This document shows positions 12,998 through 24,544 of a DNA stretch of 64,000 bases, one piece after another. Position numbers and translations under genes: made by a program. Every line of letters starts with the position of its first letter. Position 1 is the stretch's first letter. Source of the stretch: Eretmocerus hayati (Eukaryota > Arthropoda > Insecta > Hymenoptera > Aphelinidae); assembly GCA_029851415.1 (NCBI GenBank), contig CM056742.1:76188748-76252747 (forward strand), read 5' to 3'. Below the pieces are notes generated by a model, which made no database searches, was not told the origin of the DNA, and saw nothing but the letters and a program-made list of their open reading frames with translations.

Positions 12998-13398
12998 GAG
13001 TGCTCTCTACCTCTGGAAAAGCGATGTTGGCTCCTCTAGCGGTCAAATTGGTATTTGCCACAACTTTTAAAATCAAAGAGGAACGAAATCAATAGTACCG
13101 CTTTCTGCGGATTATTTTTCTTCGAATAATAAAAAAAGTTCCATCGAAATCGGTGCAAAATTGAGCTCAAAAATTTGCAGATACAATTCAGCGACGCTGA
13201 ACAAATCTATCTGCAAATTTTTGAGCTGAATTTTGCACCGATCTCGATGAAACTTTTTTTTAAATGTGAAGAAAAATAGTCCGCAGGCAGCGGTACTATT
13301 GGTCTACTCCCTCTTTGTTTTTAAAAATTGATATCGAAATTATACCAATTTGACCGCTAGAGGCGCCACCATCACTTTTCGAAAGGCAGAGAGCACTC
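12998..13398. mobile_element. TTAA-flanked palindromic MITE
   Basis: TTAA at 12994-12997 and TTAA at 13399-13402 flank ends GAGTGCTCTC on the left and GAGAGCACTC on the right. The complementarity continues to a centre near 13190, so almost the whole 401 bp is a hairpin. No transposase is present. TTAA target duplications are the signature of piggyBac and Kolobok elements. The ends alone do not let me choose between them. Confidence 0.8.
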
Positions 13399-13589
13399 TT
13401 AATCGCTCGAGAATAGGGTACTTCATGAAAGAAGGGCAAGAGATATTTTATACATTTTTATAGACTTCCAAATATTGGAAGATCACATAACCAGATTTTG
13501 AATCTGAAACTCGAAATGGAGAGTTTTTTTTGAATATTTTTCAGAATGTTTTTTCAGTCGGGGGGCTTCGCCCCCCGAACCCCCCAACG

Positions 13590-16500
13590 CACTATAGTCG
13601 TCACATTCCAACTCTGGCCAAAAATCGCTTCAAAATTTGTTTCAAGCTATCGGGATGAGCCAAACGGCATTCTCTTCGTAATCGACAGGGCTAGGAGATG
13701 TGCTAATCTGATTTTGTCTCAGACAAAGGGGGCAGGGGTGGGGGGGGGGGTGTTGAACGCGAAATGGGGTTGAAGATCGATATTTCGCCGGAATGAAACT
13801 CACGCGTGGCGAGTCAGTTGTTCTACTGCCGATCCGCAACCACTTGGAGTACCTTCTAGAGATGGATGGCAGTATTCTAAACTCAACTCCAAGTCTGAAA
13901 ATCACCAGAATCAGCTCTGAGGTCGATTCTGAGCTGAGGAGAGGTGATAAATGCTGCAAATTAGTCGATTATACTGGATTCTGAGTCAAAAATGATTCTA
14001 CTGCCAACTCTCAACTCTTTTCAGAACATTCCTCCATCGATTCTCAAGATTTTGAGTCTGGGCACAGCTCTAAGAATTGCTGCGGGGAATTTTGAGATCG
14101 GTTCAGATTTATTTTGTGGCGGGATGGTCTCTTCAGATCTGAAGGGACATTCGAAATGGTCGATTTTAGCTCAGAATGCGATATGCTGCCAGATGAAAAA
14201 GACTTTGGTTGTATTTCTAGAGCATTAAACATAATTTTTAGCATGGTCTCAGGTCTGGGAATTGCCGCAGAGGGATTTGAGATCAATATTCGTCCAGGAA
14301 AGGCTGTCTGGCCGCGCAGAATATTAGATAAATCTTCATTTCTAGGTGGAGAAAGAGTGTACTGCCGATCTGTAATAACTTGGGGTACTTTTTGAGAGTG
14401 AGAAGCAGTATTTTAAGTTCATCCCCATGTACGGGATCCAACGCAATCAGCTCTGAGGTCGATTCTGAGCCGAGAAAAGTTGACGAGCCTTGATAATTAG
14501 TCGGGAATAGTGAATTCTGGGTCGAATCTAATCCTACTGCCGACTCAGAACCCGTTTCAACACATTCTCCCATAAATTTACAAAATTTTGAGCCGAAACA
14601 CAGTTCTGAAAATTGCTGAGGGAGGATTTGAGATCGATTCTGATCTATTTTGCGGCTAAAATGTCTGTTGAGATATGGCAGTCATCCGAGAATGGTCGAT
14701 TTTACCACAGAATTCGATATGCTGCCAGGTCAGGAACATCTCGAATGGGATCATAGAACATTTGATAGAATTTTGAGCCCAATCTCAAGTCTAGAAATTG
14801 CCGTAGAAGAATTCCAGATCGATATTCGTCAAGAAAAAGCTGCAGAACAGTGCAGATTATTCAAGAAACGGTGAGTTCTAGGTGACGAATGAATATACTG
14901 CCGATCTACAATGACTCGGGGTACATTCTAGGGATGCGAAACAATATTTTGAGCCAAAGCTCAGGTCAGAGAGTCACCGCAATCGGTTCTGAGGCCGATT
15001 CCAGAGCGAGGAAAAGTGATGAGCGCTGCGTATTCGTCGAGAATAGTGGTTTCTAGATCGGAAACCTCTCTGCTGCTACCAGAAGAAGCTTTCTCGTGCA
15101 TTTTACCATCACTCATCAGGATTTCGAGCCCAAGCACGGCTCTGAAAATTTCCGTGGACGAGTTTGAAATCGAATTCGATCTCTTCCGAGTCGGGAAAGT
15201 CTCATTAGCACAGGTTTCGATCAAGAGTGACCGATTTCAGCTCGGATTTTGATATGCTGCCGAGTCGAACAAACTTTGATTGAATTCCTCAAGTGCTGAT
15301 CAGAATTTAGAGCCTAATCCGACGCGAGAAATTACTGCCGAGAGATTTGAGAACGATATTCGTCCAGAAAAAGCTGTTCAGTAATGCAGATTACTTAAGG
15401 AATGGTGATTTTTCGGTGAATAAAAATTATACTGCCGATCAAAAAAAAATTTGCAGTACATGCGGAAGATGTTAGGCAATATTTCAAGCCCAACCCCGTG
15501 TCTGAGAATCACTGCAATCAGCTCTGGGTTGAGTCTGAGCAACGAAAAAGCAATGAAAGGCGCGTATCAGTCGCGAATAATGTTCCATAAGTCGGAGACA
15601 GTCCTGCTGCCACCCCAAGAAGCTGTTTCATGCATAATACTTCAAATCCTCCGGATTTTGAGCCCAAACACGACTCTGAGAACAGCCGTGGTTGAGTTTG
15701 ACATCGATTCTAATCCGATTTCCCTGTCAGAAGCGTATCTCCAGTACCAACATGAATCAAATATAACCGATTTTAGCTCGGAAATCGATATGCTGCCGCT
15801 TCGAAAACACTTGGAGTGAATCTGTCCAGTATTAGACTGAATTTTGACCATAATTCATATGCCAGGAATTGCCGCAAGGAAATTTGGGGACAACATTCGT
15901 TCAGGAAAAGCTGTCGAGTAATGCAAATTATTCAAGGAATGATGATTTCTAAGTGGAGAAAAAATATACTGCCGATCCACAAATACTTGCACTACATGCG
16001 GGAGATAATAGGCAATTTTTCAAGCCCAACCCCGTGTCTGAGAACCACTGCAATCAGCTCTGGATTGAGTCTGAGCAAGGAAGAAGCAGTGAAAGGCGCG
16101 TATCAGTTGCGAATAATGTTTTATAAGTCGGCGACCGTGCTGCTGTCACCCCAAGAACCTGTTTTATGCATTATACTTCAAATCCCCCGGATTTCGAGCC
16201 CAAACGCGACTCTGAGAACAGCCGTGGTTGAGTTTGACATCGATTCTGATCCGATTTCCCTGTCAGGAGCGTATCTCAAACACTGGCATAAATCAGAGAT
16301 AACCGATCCTAGCTCGAAAATCGATATGCTGCCGCTTCGAAAACACTTGGAGTGAATCTGTCCAGTATTTAGCTGAAATTTGACCTTGATCCGTAGGCCA
16401 GGAATTGCCGCAAAAAAATTTGGGAACAACATTCGTCCAGGAAAAGCTGTCGAGTAATGCAGATTATTCAAGGAATGGTGATTTCTAGGTGGAGAAAAAA

Positions 16501-16849
16501 TATACTGCCGATCTACAAATACTTGCACTACATGTCGAAAACGTTAGGCAATATTTCAAGCCTAACCACGTGTCTGAGAATCACTGCAATCAGCTCTGGA
16601 TTGAGTCTGAGCAAAGGAAAAACGGTGGATGTTGCGTATCAATCTCGAATAATGGATTATAAGTCGGAGACAGTCCTACTGCCACCCCAAGAATCATTCG
16701 AATGGGCTCTGATATAATTTCCCAAAATATCGAGCTTGCACGCAACTCTGAGCATCACCGTAGAGAGTTGCAAGATCGACATTGGACGATGGAAAGATGT
16801 TGAGTGGTGCAAATCCGCTGAAGAACCATGAGTAGCAGTGTAAAATACT
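13590..16849. repeat. Left arm: 178-bp monomers in a 536-bp higher-order repeat
   Basis: The motif CTGCC (or CTGCT/CTGTC) starts at 13826, 14001, 14186, 14362, 14537, 14722, 14898, 15073, 15257, 15432, 15607, 15793, 15969, 16143, 16329, 16505 and 16679. The steps cycle 175, 185, 176, so three unlike monomers form a unit of about 536 bp repeated about five times. One monomer type carries ACTGCCGATC, one carries GATATGCTGCC, and the third varies between CTACTGCC and CTGCTGCC. The two units nearest the spacer are most alike (15451-15835 against 15985-16370). Confidence 0.9.
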
Positions 16850-17730
16850 TTCCATGCCATCCAAGATCATATACGTTTCGATCCGGGACTGTCCAGCAGA
16901 TGTCTAAGCTAGAAATACGGTGCGAAAATTGCCGGAGAAAGATTCAAGATGAATATTCAGCCTGAGAGAACTGAAGAACAATGTCAATCAAGTGGGGGTT
17001 GCCGAAGACTTGGTCGACAAAATATCAGTGTTCAAAACACACAAGTTTACGCAAGAAATCGAGACTTCGGGCATGTTCCATAATGGATTTTGGGCTTCGA
17101 AAAGGAATAATGTGATTAATAACATTATTTCACAGCTCATTGATACATCCCCATATATTTCAAGTCCCAATACATCAGTGAATTGCGGATTGAGGGACCG
17201 AGCCCGTACATAGGAGTGCAAGCTTATGGACATGAGCTGACTCAACTGCATGTGAGACCTCATCAGCTCTCAAAGAACGTATATACTGGAACATAAACGT
17301 ATATGGACATAAAATGTCATAGGTAAACTCAACACCGTATGAAAATTTGGTTCGGGCAGCTGGTTCCGTTGTATACGTCCCCGATTCTAAATATCAAATT
17401 TCCTTCAGTTCAAAGAGAACGTCGAATTGTTTCATCTCCATGTACTAGTGAGAGGAAATTGATAAGTATCGGGTGGATTTTCGTATAGTGCGACGATTTG
17501 GCTCAATTTCATAATATTGCAACATAACCTATACTGGGAATAAAATTACCTTTCGATCAATACGACTTGATTGTTACGTGGTATTGTCGTCAGACCTCAC
17601 ATGGATGACCTTTTCATTGTATCAACCTGTATAAATATTCTCAAAAAATTTTTGGATGATTATAATCCAATCATCAGTGTCATTTCGAGCAAAAAGTCGG
17701 TAGCTTTCGTGGGAAAATTCTCGTCATGTC
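16850..17730. other. Unique spacer of the 7-kb palindrome
   Basis: 881 bp present once. A 73-codon frame at 16992-17213 (+) and an 84-codon frame at 17571-17825 (+) have no features I recognise. If the element were autonomous, coding sequence would be expected here, and none is visible. Confidence 0.6.
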
Positions 17731-20617
17731 AGTATTTGACACTGCTACTCGTGGTTCTTCAGCGGATTTGCACCACTCAACATCTTTCCATCGTCCAATG
17801 TCGATCTTGCAACTCTCTACGGTGATGCTCAGAGTTGCGTTCCAGCTCGATATTTTGGGAAATTATATCAGAGCCCATTCGAATGATTCTTGGGGTGGCA
17901 GCAGGACTGTCGCCGACTTATAAAACATCATTCGCGACTGATACGCGCCTTTCACTGCTTTTTCTTTGCTCAGACTCAATCCAGAGCTGATTGCAGTGGT
18001 TCTCAGACACGGGGTTGGGCTTGAAAGATTGCCTATTATCTACCGCATGTAGTGCAAGTATTTGTAGATCGGCAGTATATTTTTTCTCCACCTAGAAATC
18101 ACCATTCCTTGAATAATCTGCATTACTCGACAGCTTTTCCTGAACGAATGTTGTTCCCAAATTTTTTTGCGTCAATTCCTGGCCTACGGATTAAGGTCAA
18201 ATTTCAGCTAAATACTGGACAGATTCACTCCAAGTGTTCTTGAAGCGGCAGCATACCGATTTTCGAGCTAGAATCGGTTATCTCTGATTTATGCCAGTGT
18301 TTGAGATACGCTCCTGACAGGGAAATCGGATCAGAATCGATGTCAAACTCAACCACGGCTGTTCTCAGAGTCGCGTTTGGGCTCAAAATCCGGGGGATTT
18401 GAAGTATAATGCATAAAACAGGTTCTTGGGGTGACAGCAGCACGGTCGCCGACTTATAAAACATTATTCGCAACTGATACGCGCCTTTCACTGCTTTTTC
18501 CTTGCTCAGACTCAATCCAGAGCTGATTGCAGTGGTTCTCAGACACGGGGTTGGGCTTGAAAAATTGCCTATTATCTCCCGCATGTAGTGCAAGTATTTG
18601 TAGATCGGCAGTATATTTTTTCTCCACCTAGAAATCATCATTCCTTGAATAATCTGCATTACTCGACAGCTTTTCCTGCACGAATGTTGTTCCCAAATTT
18701 CCTTGCGGCAATTCCTGGCATATGAATTAAGGTCAAAATTCAGTCTAATACTGGACAGATTCACTCCAAGTGTTTTCGAAGCGGCAGCATATCGATTTCC
18801 GAGCTAAAATCGGTTATATTTGTTTCATGTTGGTACTGGAGATACACTTCTGACAGGGAAATCGGATCAGAATCGATGTCAAACTCAACCACGGCTGTTC
18901 TCAGAGTCGTGTTTGGGCTCAAAATCCGGAGGATTTGAAGTATAATGCATGAAACAGCTTCTTGGGGTGGCAGCAGGACTGTCTCCGACTTATGAAACAT
19001 TATTCGCGACTGATAAGCGCCTTTCATTGCTTTTTCGTTGCTCAGACTCAACCCAGAGCTGATTGCAGTGATCCTCAGACACGGGCTTGGGCTCGAAATA
19101 TTGCCTAACATCTTCCGCATGTACTGCAAGTTTTTTTTGATCGACAGTATAATTTTTATTCACCGAAAAATCACCATTCCTTAAGTAATCTGCATTACTG
19201 AACAGCAATTTCTGGACGAGTATCGTTCTCAAATCTCTTGGCAGTAATTTCTTGCGTCGGATTAGGCTCTAAATTCTGATCAGCACTTGAGGAATTCAAT
19301 CAAAGTTTGTTCGACTCGGCAGCATATCAAAATCCGAGCTGAAATCGGTCACTCTTGATCGAAACCTGTGCTAATGAGACTTTCCCGACTCGGAAGAGAT
19401 CGAATTCAATTCCAAACTCGTCCACGGAAATTTCCAGAGCCGTGCTTGGGCTCGAAATCCTGATGAGTGATGGTAAAATGCACGAGAAAGCTTCTTCTGG
19501 TAGCAGCAGAGAGGTTTCCGATCTAGAAACCACTATTTTCGACGAATACGCAGCGCTCATCACTTTTCCTCGCTCTGGAATCGGCCTCAGAACCGATTGC
19601 GGTGACTCTCTGACCTGAGCTTTGGCTCAAAATATTGTTTCGCATCCCTAGAATGTACCCCGAGTCATTGTAGGATTAGATTCGACCCAGAATTCACTAT
19701 TCCCGACTAATTATCAAGGCTCGTCAACTTTTCTCGGCTCAGAATCGACCTCAGAGCTGATTGCGTTGGATCCCGTACATGAGGATGAACTTAAAATACT
19801 GCTTCCTACTCTCAAAAAGTACCCCAAGTTATTACAGATCGGCAGTACACTCTTTCTCCACCTAGAAATAAAGATTTATCTAATATTCTGCCCGGCCAGA
19901 CAGCCTTTCCTGGACGAATATTGATCTCAAATCCCTCTGCGGCAATTCCCAGACCTGAGACCATGCTAAAAATTATGTTTAATGCTCTAGAAATACAACC
20001 AAAGTCTTTTTCATCTGGCAGCATATCGCATTCTGAGCTAAAATCGACCATCTCGAATGTCCCTTCAGATCTGAAGAGACAATCCCGCCACAAAATAAAT
20101 CTGAACCGATCTCAAAATTCCCCGCAGCAATTCTTAGAGCTGTGCCCAGACTCAAAATCCTGAGAATCGATGGAGGAATGTTTTGAAAAGAGTTGAGAGT
20201 TGGCAGTAGAATCATTTTCGACTCAGAATCCAGTATAATCGACTAATTTGCAGCACTTATCACCTCTTCTCAGCTCATAATCGACCCCAGAGCTGATTGC
20301 GGTGATTCTCAGACTCGGGGTTGAGTTTAGAATACTGCCATCTATCTCTAGAAGGTACTCCAAGTGGTTGCGGATCGGCAGTAGAACTACTGACTCGCCA
20401 CGCGTGAGTTTCATTCCGGCGAAATATCGATCTTCAACCCCATTTCGCGTTCAACACCCCCCCCCCCACCCCTGCCCCCTTTGTCTGAGACAGAATCAGA
20501 TTAGCACATCTCCTAGCCCTGTCAATTACGAAGAGAATGCCGTTTGGCTCATCCCGATAGCTTGAAACAAATTTTGAAGCGATTTTTGGCCAGAGCTGGA
20601 ATGTGACGACTATAGTG
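17731..20617. repeat. Right arm: inverted copy of the monomer array
   Basis: Colinear with the left arm in reverse complement, with GGCAG or a variant at about the same 175-186 bp steps. It is 373 bp shorter. Almost all of that is one gap: the left-arm segment 14535-14906 is missing at the junction 19672/19673. Elsewhere the arms differ only by scattered substitutions, so they are either young or kept alike by gene conversion. Confidence 0.88.
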
Positions 20618-20700
20618 CAGCGGGGCTCCGCCCCCTGCGACCCCACCGGGGTTGCCGCCCCTGGACCCCGCTCCTGCGCCTTGCGTACCCCCTCCCCACT
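20618..20700. other. GC-rich run flanking the palindrome
   Basis: Contains GGGGCTCCGCCCCC and a second CCGGGG/CCCCTGG block. On the other side of the palindrome, 13559-13588 is GGGGGGCTTCGCCCCCCGAA plus more C. The two flanks are alike in kind but not in order, and lie outside the aligned arms. Confidence 0.6.
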
Positions 20701-20945
20701 CCCGAGTATACAACCGTACTGACATAATAGGTAACAGATTATCACTTTGGTAAAGGTCGATAACTTTTAGTCGATGGCTTTTAATTAGGAGTGATCGTAC
20801 CTGTCATGATATCGACTAGTGAGTCAGAAATGACTACATTTTCACGCCAACCATTCTGCCGCTTAATGATGTTAAATTGATTTCGATCAGGGCGTATTTT
20901 TTGGCGAGTTACAACTTTGCTCACAGCAATAGCATAAAATATTGT

Positions 20946-21130
20946 AAGCAACACGAGGCAAACGTTTGCGCACTCGTCCCCACACTCGTGTGCAAATGAG
21001 CCGTTTGCGCACAGTTTCATTATTTGCGCACGGCGCAAATCCGTTTGCACACTGCAGAAATAATGAAACTGTGCGCAAACGGCTCATTTGAACACTCTTG
21101 CGGTGACTCGTGCGCAAATTTTCGTTTGAC
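20946..21130. mobile_element. Small foldback built of GTGCGCAAA motifs
   Basis: Left AAACGTTTGCGCACTCG is mirrored by right CGTGCGCAAATTTTCGTTT, and inside, AGCCGTTTGCGCACAGTTTC is mirrored by GAAACTGTGCGCAAACGGCT. The motif is that of the cluster at 12592-12830. Ends and target duplication are not sharply defined. Confidence 0.6.
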
Positions 21131-21576
21131 CCCTAGTTGCTTAATATACTATTTTGAATTTTAAAATTATGGGTCAATATTATTGCGCTCATGAACTTCA
21201 CCAGAATGAACGAGAGGAAATTCTGAAATCTTGTTCGCACAGATTTCTGCAAGAATCGAGTAATCTCTCTGATTCAAAGTGCCGTGGACTGGCAAGTTAT
21301 GATTCCGTTCACCAAATGAATGGAGGTGAGATTATTGGTTCGCCTCTTTAGTATTGTTCGTGGCAAGAATAACCCGGATTTTCCCACGAGTGCTGAAACA
21401 AACTTATGGCTAGTGATTGGAAGGTCAATCGAAATTTGTCTGCAACATCGAGCTAGCTCTTTCAGCTGCTTTACGAAAGAGCTACATCAAAGCTTCGTAC
21501 TCTATTTCTCCCAATTACATGTTATGTTGACATGAATCTCGGTAATCATGGTGTATATGCACTCGTGTTTGTTTCT

Positions 21577-21850
21577 AATAAAATAAGTGATGCGGCTGCT
21601 GAACGAGTCATTGTGGTCATTTATTAGACAAAGTTCCGACGACTTGTTTGTCGTCCTCTTCAGGTCATCGTCAGCAGTTTCACATCATAAACTTCAACAT
21701 CTACAAATTGTGTCTCGACTGTTCATGCTATCTGTGAAGTTTATGATGTGAAACTGCTGACGATGACCTGAAGAGGACGACAAACAAGTCGTCGAAACGT
21801 TGTCTAATGAACGACCACAGTGACTCAGAAGCCGCATTACTTATTCCATT
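21577..21850. mobile_element. Foldback with hammerhead-like motif, copy 1
   Basis: Left arm 21577-21700 and right arm 21725-21850 are inverse copies (ends AATAAAATAAGTGATGCGGC and GCCGCATTACTTATTCCATT). Both arms carry the phrase GTCGTCGAAACGTTGTC or its decayed form next to CTGAAGAGGACGAC. A related foldback lies at 27150-27606. The motif block resembles the CTGA-to-GAAAC core found in Penelope-like elements and in retrozymes. No reverse transcriptase is present, so this would be a non-autonomous derivative. Confidence 0.65.
21768..21804 (+). ncRNA. Hammerhead-ribozyme-like core, copy 1
   Basis: CTGAAGAG is followed by a 6-bp hairpin (GACGAC, loop AAACAA, GTCGTC) and then GAAACGTTGTC. This matches the order CUGANGA, stem II, GAAA, short stem III, and a GUC cleavage triplet. 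One extra G sits between CUGAAGA and stem II. A convincing stem I was not found. The opposite-strand copy in the left arm (21627-21663) has a changed GAAA (GGAA), so it is probably dead. Confidence 0.4.
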
Positions 21851-22199
21851 ATGAATCTCGGTATTTTACTCCGCGCGGCAACCAGAAGAATAGTGAGTGG
21901 AAGTAATGTATTCCTCTTCAAGGTTGAGTTATTTCGAGTATTTCAGAGTCAGATTAGTATTTTGTCAGTTCTGTTTCACTATCAATTTCTTCAATCTTCA
22001 GCAATTTAATTTTCCGCAATCACCCTTTCGGCATGTAGTAAAATCACCTGGCGTATTCAATTTTCATTGTGGCAAGTCTCAAGACCGAGTCATATCGAGA
22101 AACACCATTTAATTTTCGTGAGCGATATGATTCACCCCAGCCGATACTCCAGTCTTACTTTTTTTTATGAGCACTGTTTCGGCCATCACCTGTACTAAT

Positions 22200-22500
22200 A
22201 TATCCACGCTATATAGCGTTCTGTGTATCCTGAAGATACACTCCCATGCGGAAGTCCTACGTTTGAATCCCGGTCAGGGCACCACTGAAATGTTTCCTCA
22301 TGAGTCTTTTTTCGGCGGCCTCGGTGGTTCGGATTCCACCTAAAATTGTAGGACTCCCCACCGAGGTACAATTCGGTAGTGAGCAGTATATGCTGACGCG
22401 CTGGTTGAGCGTACCTCGACTCCGCGCACATGGATGCCGTCTGGGTGGGGCCTACCGGCGGAACTAGACGTGAAACTCAAACCATAGTCTTTTTTTCTCT
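22200..22500 (+). mobile_element. tRNA-derived SINE
   Basis: GTTTGAATCCC at 22261-22271 is a good RNA polymerase III B box, followed by GGTCAGGGCACC. A weaker A-box-like TAGCGTTCTGTG lies 47 bp upstream, near 22214. The tRNA-unrelated body (CGGCGGCCTCGGTGG, GTAGGACTCCCCACCGAGG) is much more GC-rich than its surroundings, and the unit fades into a T/C-rich run near 22500. It does not fold as an intact tRNA gene. No target duplication or second copy was found in the window. Confidence 0.55.
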
Positions 22501-23035
22501 CTTGTCCTGAAGATACAGCGAGTGACTCAAGTCACCACTCTTGAGTTCAACTCGATACCTCAAACATCTCAGTGAGCTGACTCATTAACGACTTACAGAG
22601 CTGGGGAAATCGTCCGTGAAGCAGATTTTCTAGACTGTTAGAACCTAAAGATATTGTGAAAAGGACATGGCCCATCCACCGACATATTTTCTGCTGCTTT
22701 ATTGTACCATTTTGTTCGTATAAAATTTTTCCCGCAACTTTGACGTAACTAATGCGTCCAAACCATCATTGCTCCTAACAAAAATCAGACAAGTTAGCTT
22801 TCCATTTCATTATTAACGAGTGAGGTAATGGATCGTTCGAGTCTCACGTTCATCTTTCCTTTGGTGGACTCACATATGAGTCAACCCTACTCCACAAAAT
22901 TGAATATGACTATTTCAGGTGAAATTTTTGAGGAGAACAATGAATCTCCTTTCGTCCGTATGAGTGTTTGTTACAAGGAAGTATTTAGAGGAGTTTCATA
23001 TTTTATTAATCACGAAAATCAATCAAATCGCACTG
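22501..23035. other. Unassigned AT-rich DNA
   Basis: No repeat or recognised coding sequence. A 73-codon frame at 22828-23049 (+) runs into the next element's end and has no recognisable features. Confidence 0.4.
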
Positions 23036-24544
23036 CACGGTGTCCTTGAACCAACTTTAAATGAGTCGGAAGACCACCTCGCCGAATATTTTCTTAAATG
23101 GTTGTTCAGGGCTCAAATAACATCTTCCAACTGTTTCTAAAATCGCCTACGTTAGAATTTTCAAAAAAATCAACTTTTATGATTTTTTTGAAAAAATTGT
23201 CAAAAAACGACTTTGACGCGCTTTGGTGATGATGAACGCTTAGTTATATGGTTCAAATTTCACAAAAATTTCGTCACAGAGTGCAGATGGTTCATGACAC
23301 TCTATCCCAAACTATTCGCAATGTAATACGTAGAGGAAGGGATAGGCTTCGTGAGCTGTGACTAATGCTCGGGTAGAGAGTCAGATATAGCAAATATAGA
23401 AAGGTCCACCTATCTATATTGGGAAATTTGTCGTCTGCTCACGGCTCTGTCTTCTTCTTACTCACATTGGTCCTAATAATATGTACACAATGACTTGGAC
23501 TCTCGGCAAGGTCCTCATCGCGCAACAAAAGCTCTCACTCCGGTTCTGGAGAGCTTGCACGTTCGTCATACCTGCACCACATCTCGCATTTGAGTGGAGG
23601 GGGTAGCTCTACCGTAGTTCTAAGATGCCATGTGCTTGCTTTCATGAAGAGAATCGACTCAAATTTTGGGTATTGTGCATGAAAAAGGAGGTGGGAGTGC
23701 AGAAGCTGAAAAGAGACATGGAGGACTGCTCCAAAAATGTTCAGCGATTGACGGTCAGAATGATAAAGTACCTTTATCTATATGTCAGACATAGGTAAGT
23801 CAGATAGGTCAATCTATCATTCTGACCGTCAATCGCTGAACATTTTTGGAGCAGTCTTCCATGTCTCTTTTCAGCTTCTGCACTCCCGCCTCCTTTTTCA
23901 TGCACAATACCTAAAATTTGAGTCGATTCTCTTCATGAAAGCGAGCACATGGCATCTTAGAACTACGATAGAGCTACCCCCTCCACTCAAATGCGAGATG
24001 TGGTGCAGGTATGACGAACGTGCAAGCTCTCCAGAACCGGAGTGAGAGCTTTTGTTGCGCGATGAGAACCTTGCCGAGAGTCCAAGTCATTGTGTACATA
24101 TTATTAGGTCAATGTGAGTAAGAAGAAGACAAAGCCGTGAGCAGACGACAAATTTCCCAATAAAGATAGGTGGAACTTTCTATATTCGCCATATCTGACT
24201 CTCTACTCAAGCATTAGTCACAGCTCACGGAGCCTATCCCTTCTTCTACGTATTACATTGCGAATCGTTTGGGATAGAGTGTCATGAACCATCTGCACTT
24301 TGTGACGAAATTTTTGTGAAATTTGAAGCATATAACTAAGCGTTTATCATCACCAAAGCGCGTGAAAGTCGTTTTTTGACAATTTTCCCAAACAAAATCA
24401 TCAAAGTCGTTTTATTTGGGAATTCTAACGTAGGCGATTTTAAAAACAGTTGGAAGATGTTATTTGAGCCCTGAACAACCATTTAAGAAAATATTTGGGG
24501 AGGTGGTCTTCCGACTCATTTAAAGTTGGTTCAAGGACACCGTG
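23036..24544. mobile_element. 1.5-kb palindromic DNA transposon, ACTG target duplication
   Basis: The left arm 23036-23764 and right arm 23815-24544 are inverse copies at about 95 percent by eye, around a 50-bp loop. The tips are CACGGTGTCCTTGAACCAAC and its inverse. ACTG lies directly outside the left tip (23032-23035) and again outside the right tip (24545-24548), a 4-bp target-site duplication. CAC tips with a 4-bp duplication are reminiscent of Chapaev-type elements; that is a guess. No transposase is encoded. The 87-codon frame at 23782-24045 is an arm artefact. Confidence 0.85.

Larger units (their letters stand above)
13590..20617. mobile_element. 7-kb foldback element with satellite arms
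   Basis: A near-perfect palindrome. The left arm (13590-16849) begins CACTATAGTCGTCACATTCC, and the right arm (17731-20617) ends with its inverse. Both arms are tandem arrays of about 178-bp monomers. The spacer (16850-17730) is unique. Sequence homology stops at the CACTATAG tips, where unrelated but similarly GC-rich runs begin on each side, so these look like true element ends. No target duplication is obvious. Long terminal inverted repeats built of tandem repeats are known from foldback-type elements such as FB and Galileo in flies; membership of either is not claimed. All open frames inside the arms come in mirror pairs and show no domain. Confidence 0.85.

Noticed and set aside
15451..19129. 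Several 90-179 codon open frames repeated in both halves of the 7-kb palindrome
   Set aside because: They come in mirror pairs, follow the 536-bp unit, and show no domain. They are frames left open in a satellite, not a gene family.
22200..22290. Intact tRNA gene
   Set aside because: Only the B box is convincing; acceptor and anticodon stems do not form.
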